Part shown: positions 5,624 through 6,833 of the stretch, piece by piece
Numbering within the stretch: the stretch's first letter is position 1
Layout: every line of letters begins with the position of its first letter
Origin: Treponema sp.
Lineage (GTDB): Bacteria; Spirochaetota; Spirochaetia; Treponematales; Treponemataceae
Direction: 5' to 3'
Assembly (NCBI GenBank): GCA_012513125.1
Contig: JAAZCS010000068.1
Span: 1 to 6,833 of the forward strand
DNA: 6,833 nt
Program-made: the position numbers and the translations under genes
The notes under the pieces: model-generated
Told to the model about the DNA's origin: nothing
The model's database searches: none
What the model saw: the letters and a program-made list of their open reading frames with translations, nothing else

Positions 5624-6833
5624 AAATACATTTTTCAATTCCCAAAACAGATTCTTCTATTTTTTCTTTTTTCATTCCAGAATAATTTATCACGAGAGTG
5701 TGTTCTTTTTCCTTTTCTACACTTCCGTTGTAATATTGCGACAACAAATTTATCTTTATACCAAACGTCTCAAATTGTTCACTCAGTTCTGCATCCGTTT
5801 TATCAATATCAATATGCAATAGAAAATGAAGACCAGAATTTTCTTCTGAAATTGTGCAAATTTTATTCAGCTTTGATTTTTTTATACAACAAAGAATTTC
5901 ATCCTTTATTTTTTTGTAGCAAGTTCTCATTCTATTAATATGCTTTTCAAAATATCCCTTTGAAATAAATGAAGAAAGTGTGTACTGCTCAAATGAAGAA
6001 ACTGTACATGAATAAAATCCCAGTTTTGTATAAAATTTTTCAATTAATGATAACGGAAGCACCATATAGCTTATACGGATAGTTGGTGAAATTGTTTTTG
6101 TAAATGTATTCATATAAATTACTTTTCCACTTACATCAATAACCTGCAATGGAGGAATTGCCTTTCCTTTCATTCTAAACTCACTATCATAGTCATCTTC
6201 AATTATGAAACGTTCATCTTTTTTATTAGCCCAGCTTAAAAGTTCATAACGTCTACTAATAGGTGTTACAATTCCCGTTGGAAAATGGTGAGAAGGCGAA
6301 ATATGAACAATTTGAGGATTTTGACGTTCCAATTCTTCAATTTTAATTCCATTTTCATCTAACTGAATTTTCTGACACAAAACTTCATTACATTCGTAAA
6401 TTTGTGCAATTTTCTTATATCCTGGATTTTCGATTGCATAAATCTTATCTTTACCAAAAAGCTGAATTAAAAGATTATACAGATGCTCATTACCTGAACC
6501 AATAATTATTTGATCTGGATTTACATTCATATTTTTAAATTGATGTAAATAAACCGCTATCGATTCCCTTAATTCATAACACCCACCCGAAGGCTGCTTC
6601 TCCATAAGTTCATTTTTTCTATAAGTAATAACTTCTCGTAAAAGTTTATTCCAAATTGAAAAAGGAAACATTTTAAAATCAAGCGAATTATTTGTGAAAT
6701 CAAATTTATATTCTTCACTTTCCATTTTAACTAAACTTCTGAACTCATGTTTTTTTGCATCATTCTGGACTTTAATATCACTCTTAATTTCACTTACAAA
6801 AAAACCTTTTTTTTCTATTGAATAAATGTATCC
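5610..6833 (-). CDS. MocR/PdxR-type GntR-family regulator with aminotransferase domain, 5' end cut by window edge
   Basis: The frame is open from the right edge to TAA at 5610, giving 407 visible residues. The methionine at 6725 is internal: the 36 codons before it encode GYIYSIEKKGFFVSEI, which looks like the wing of a GntR winged helix, then a charged linker. Full-length relatives have about 460-480 residues, so roughly 60 N-terminal residues, including the recognition helix, lie outside. The fold-type I aminotransferase domain has ENPGY, SPSHHFPTG, EDDYDSEFR and FTKT. By alignment from memory with GabR, Asp213, Tyr215 and the PLP lysine Lys246 (counted from the edge) match Asp279, Tyr281 and Lys312. 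Such proteins use PLP, sometimes with an amine ligand, to sense metabolites and regulate vitamin B6, amino-acid or transport genes. The target is often divergent and would lie beyond 6833. It converges with yigZ, overlapping by 14 bases. A plain aminotransferase is unlikely given the attached wing and linker. Confidence 0.9.
   Translation of the reverse strand, partial: GYIYSIEKKGFFVSEIKSDIKVQNDAKKHEFRSLVKMESEEYKFDFTNNSLDFKMFPFSIWNKLLREVITYRKNELMEKQPSGGCYELRESIAVYLHQFKNMNVNPDQIIIGSGNEHLYNLLIQLFGKDKIYAIENPGYKKIAQIYECNEVLCQKIQLDENGIKIEELERQNPQIVHISPSHHFPTGIVTPISRRYELLSWANKKDERFIIEDDYDSEFRMKGKAIPPLQVIDVSGKVIYMNTFTKTISPTIRISYMVLPLSLIEKFYTKLGFYSCTVSSFEQYTLSSFISKGYFEKHINRMRTCYKKIKDEILCCIKKSKLNKICTISEENSGLHFLLHIDIDKTDAELSEQFETFGIKINLLSQYYNGSVEKEKEHTLVINYSGMKKEKIEESVLGIEKCIFNNL
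5615..5640. terminator. Weak AT-rich hairpin at the convergent gene ends, possible two-way terminator
   Basis: AATTG (5615-5619) pairs with CAATT (5636-5640), and AAAAA (5622-5626) pairs with TTTTT (5631-5635) around a TACA loop, with an unpaired TT on one side. It lies at the tail-to-tail junction, within the coding ends of both genes, and T-rich stretches follow on the plus strand at about 5654-5670. The stem has only two GC pairs at most, so it may not terminate efficiently. It is listed because nothing stronger is present there. Confidence 0.25.

Overview
The window is AT-rich bacterial DNA with tightly packed, Shine-Dalgarno-led genes. All of it reads as ordinary chromosomal housekeeping sequence. 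I see no phage, insertion sequence, CRISPR array or RNA gene. The short gyrase/topoisomerase IV A protein resembles, from memory, the compact ParC proteins of chlamydiae and spirochaetes. With the low GC content this makes a spirochaete such as Treponema my best guess for the host, held only moderately because nothing here is diagnostic.

Left part (1-2960, minus strand): a fatty-acid synthesis operon transcribed leftward in the order fabD, fabG, fabF. fabF runs off the left edge with only its last few codons missing. FabD loads malonyl groups onto acyl carrier protein, FabF condenses malonyl-ACP with the growing acyl chain, and FabG reduces the resulting 3-ketoacyl-ACP. There is no acpP between fabG and fabF, unlike E. 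coli.

Middle (2961-3174): a 214-base divergent promoter region. A good promoter faces fabD (TTGACA, 16-base spacer, TATTCT with an upstream TG). An excellent one faces the topoisomerase gene (TTGAAA, 17-base spacer, TATAAT). An inverted repeat of ATGACA/TGTCAT lies at the predicted start of the fab transcript and is a candidate operator.

Right part (3175-6833): a rightward pair, parC-like topoisomerase A subunit and a YigZ/IMPACT-family protein, separated by one base and probably translationally coupled. A leftward MocR-type (GntR/aminotransferase fusion) regulator converges on this pair, its stop codon overlapping the yigZ end by 14 bases. The regulator is cut by the right edge: its reading frame stays open from 6725 to 6833 and encodes the linker and the end of the DNA-binding domain, so the methionine at 6725 is internal.

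I found no convincing new biological system. The points worth a second look are residue substitutions in conserved motifs (FabD, FabF, ParC), the candidate fab operator, the missing acpP, and the compact parC-yigZ/MocR junctions.
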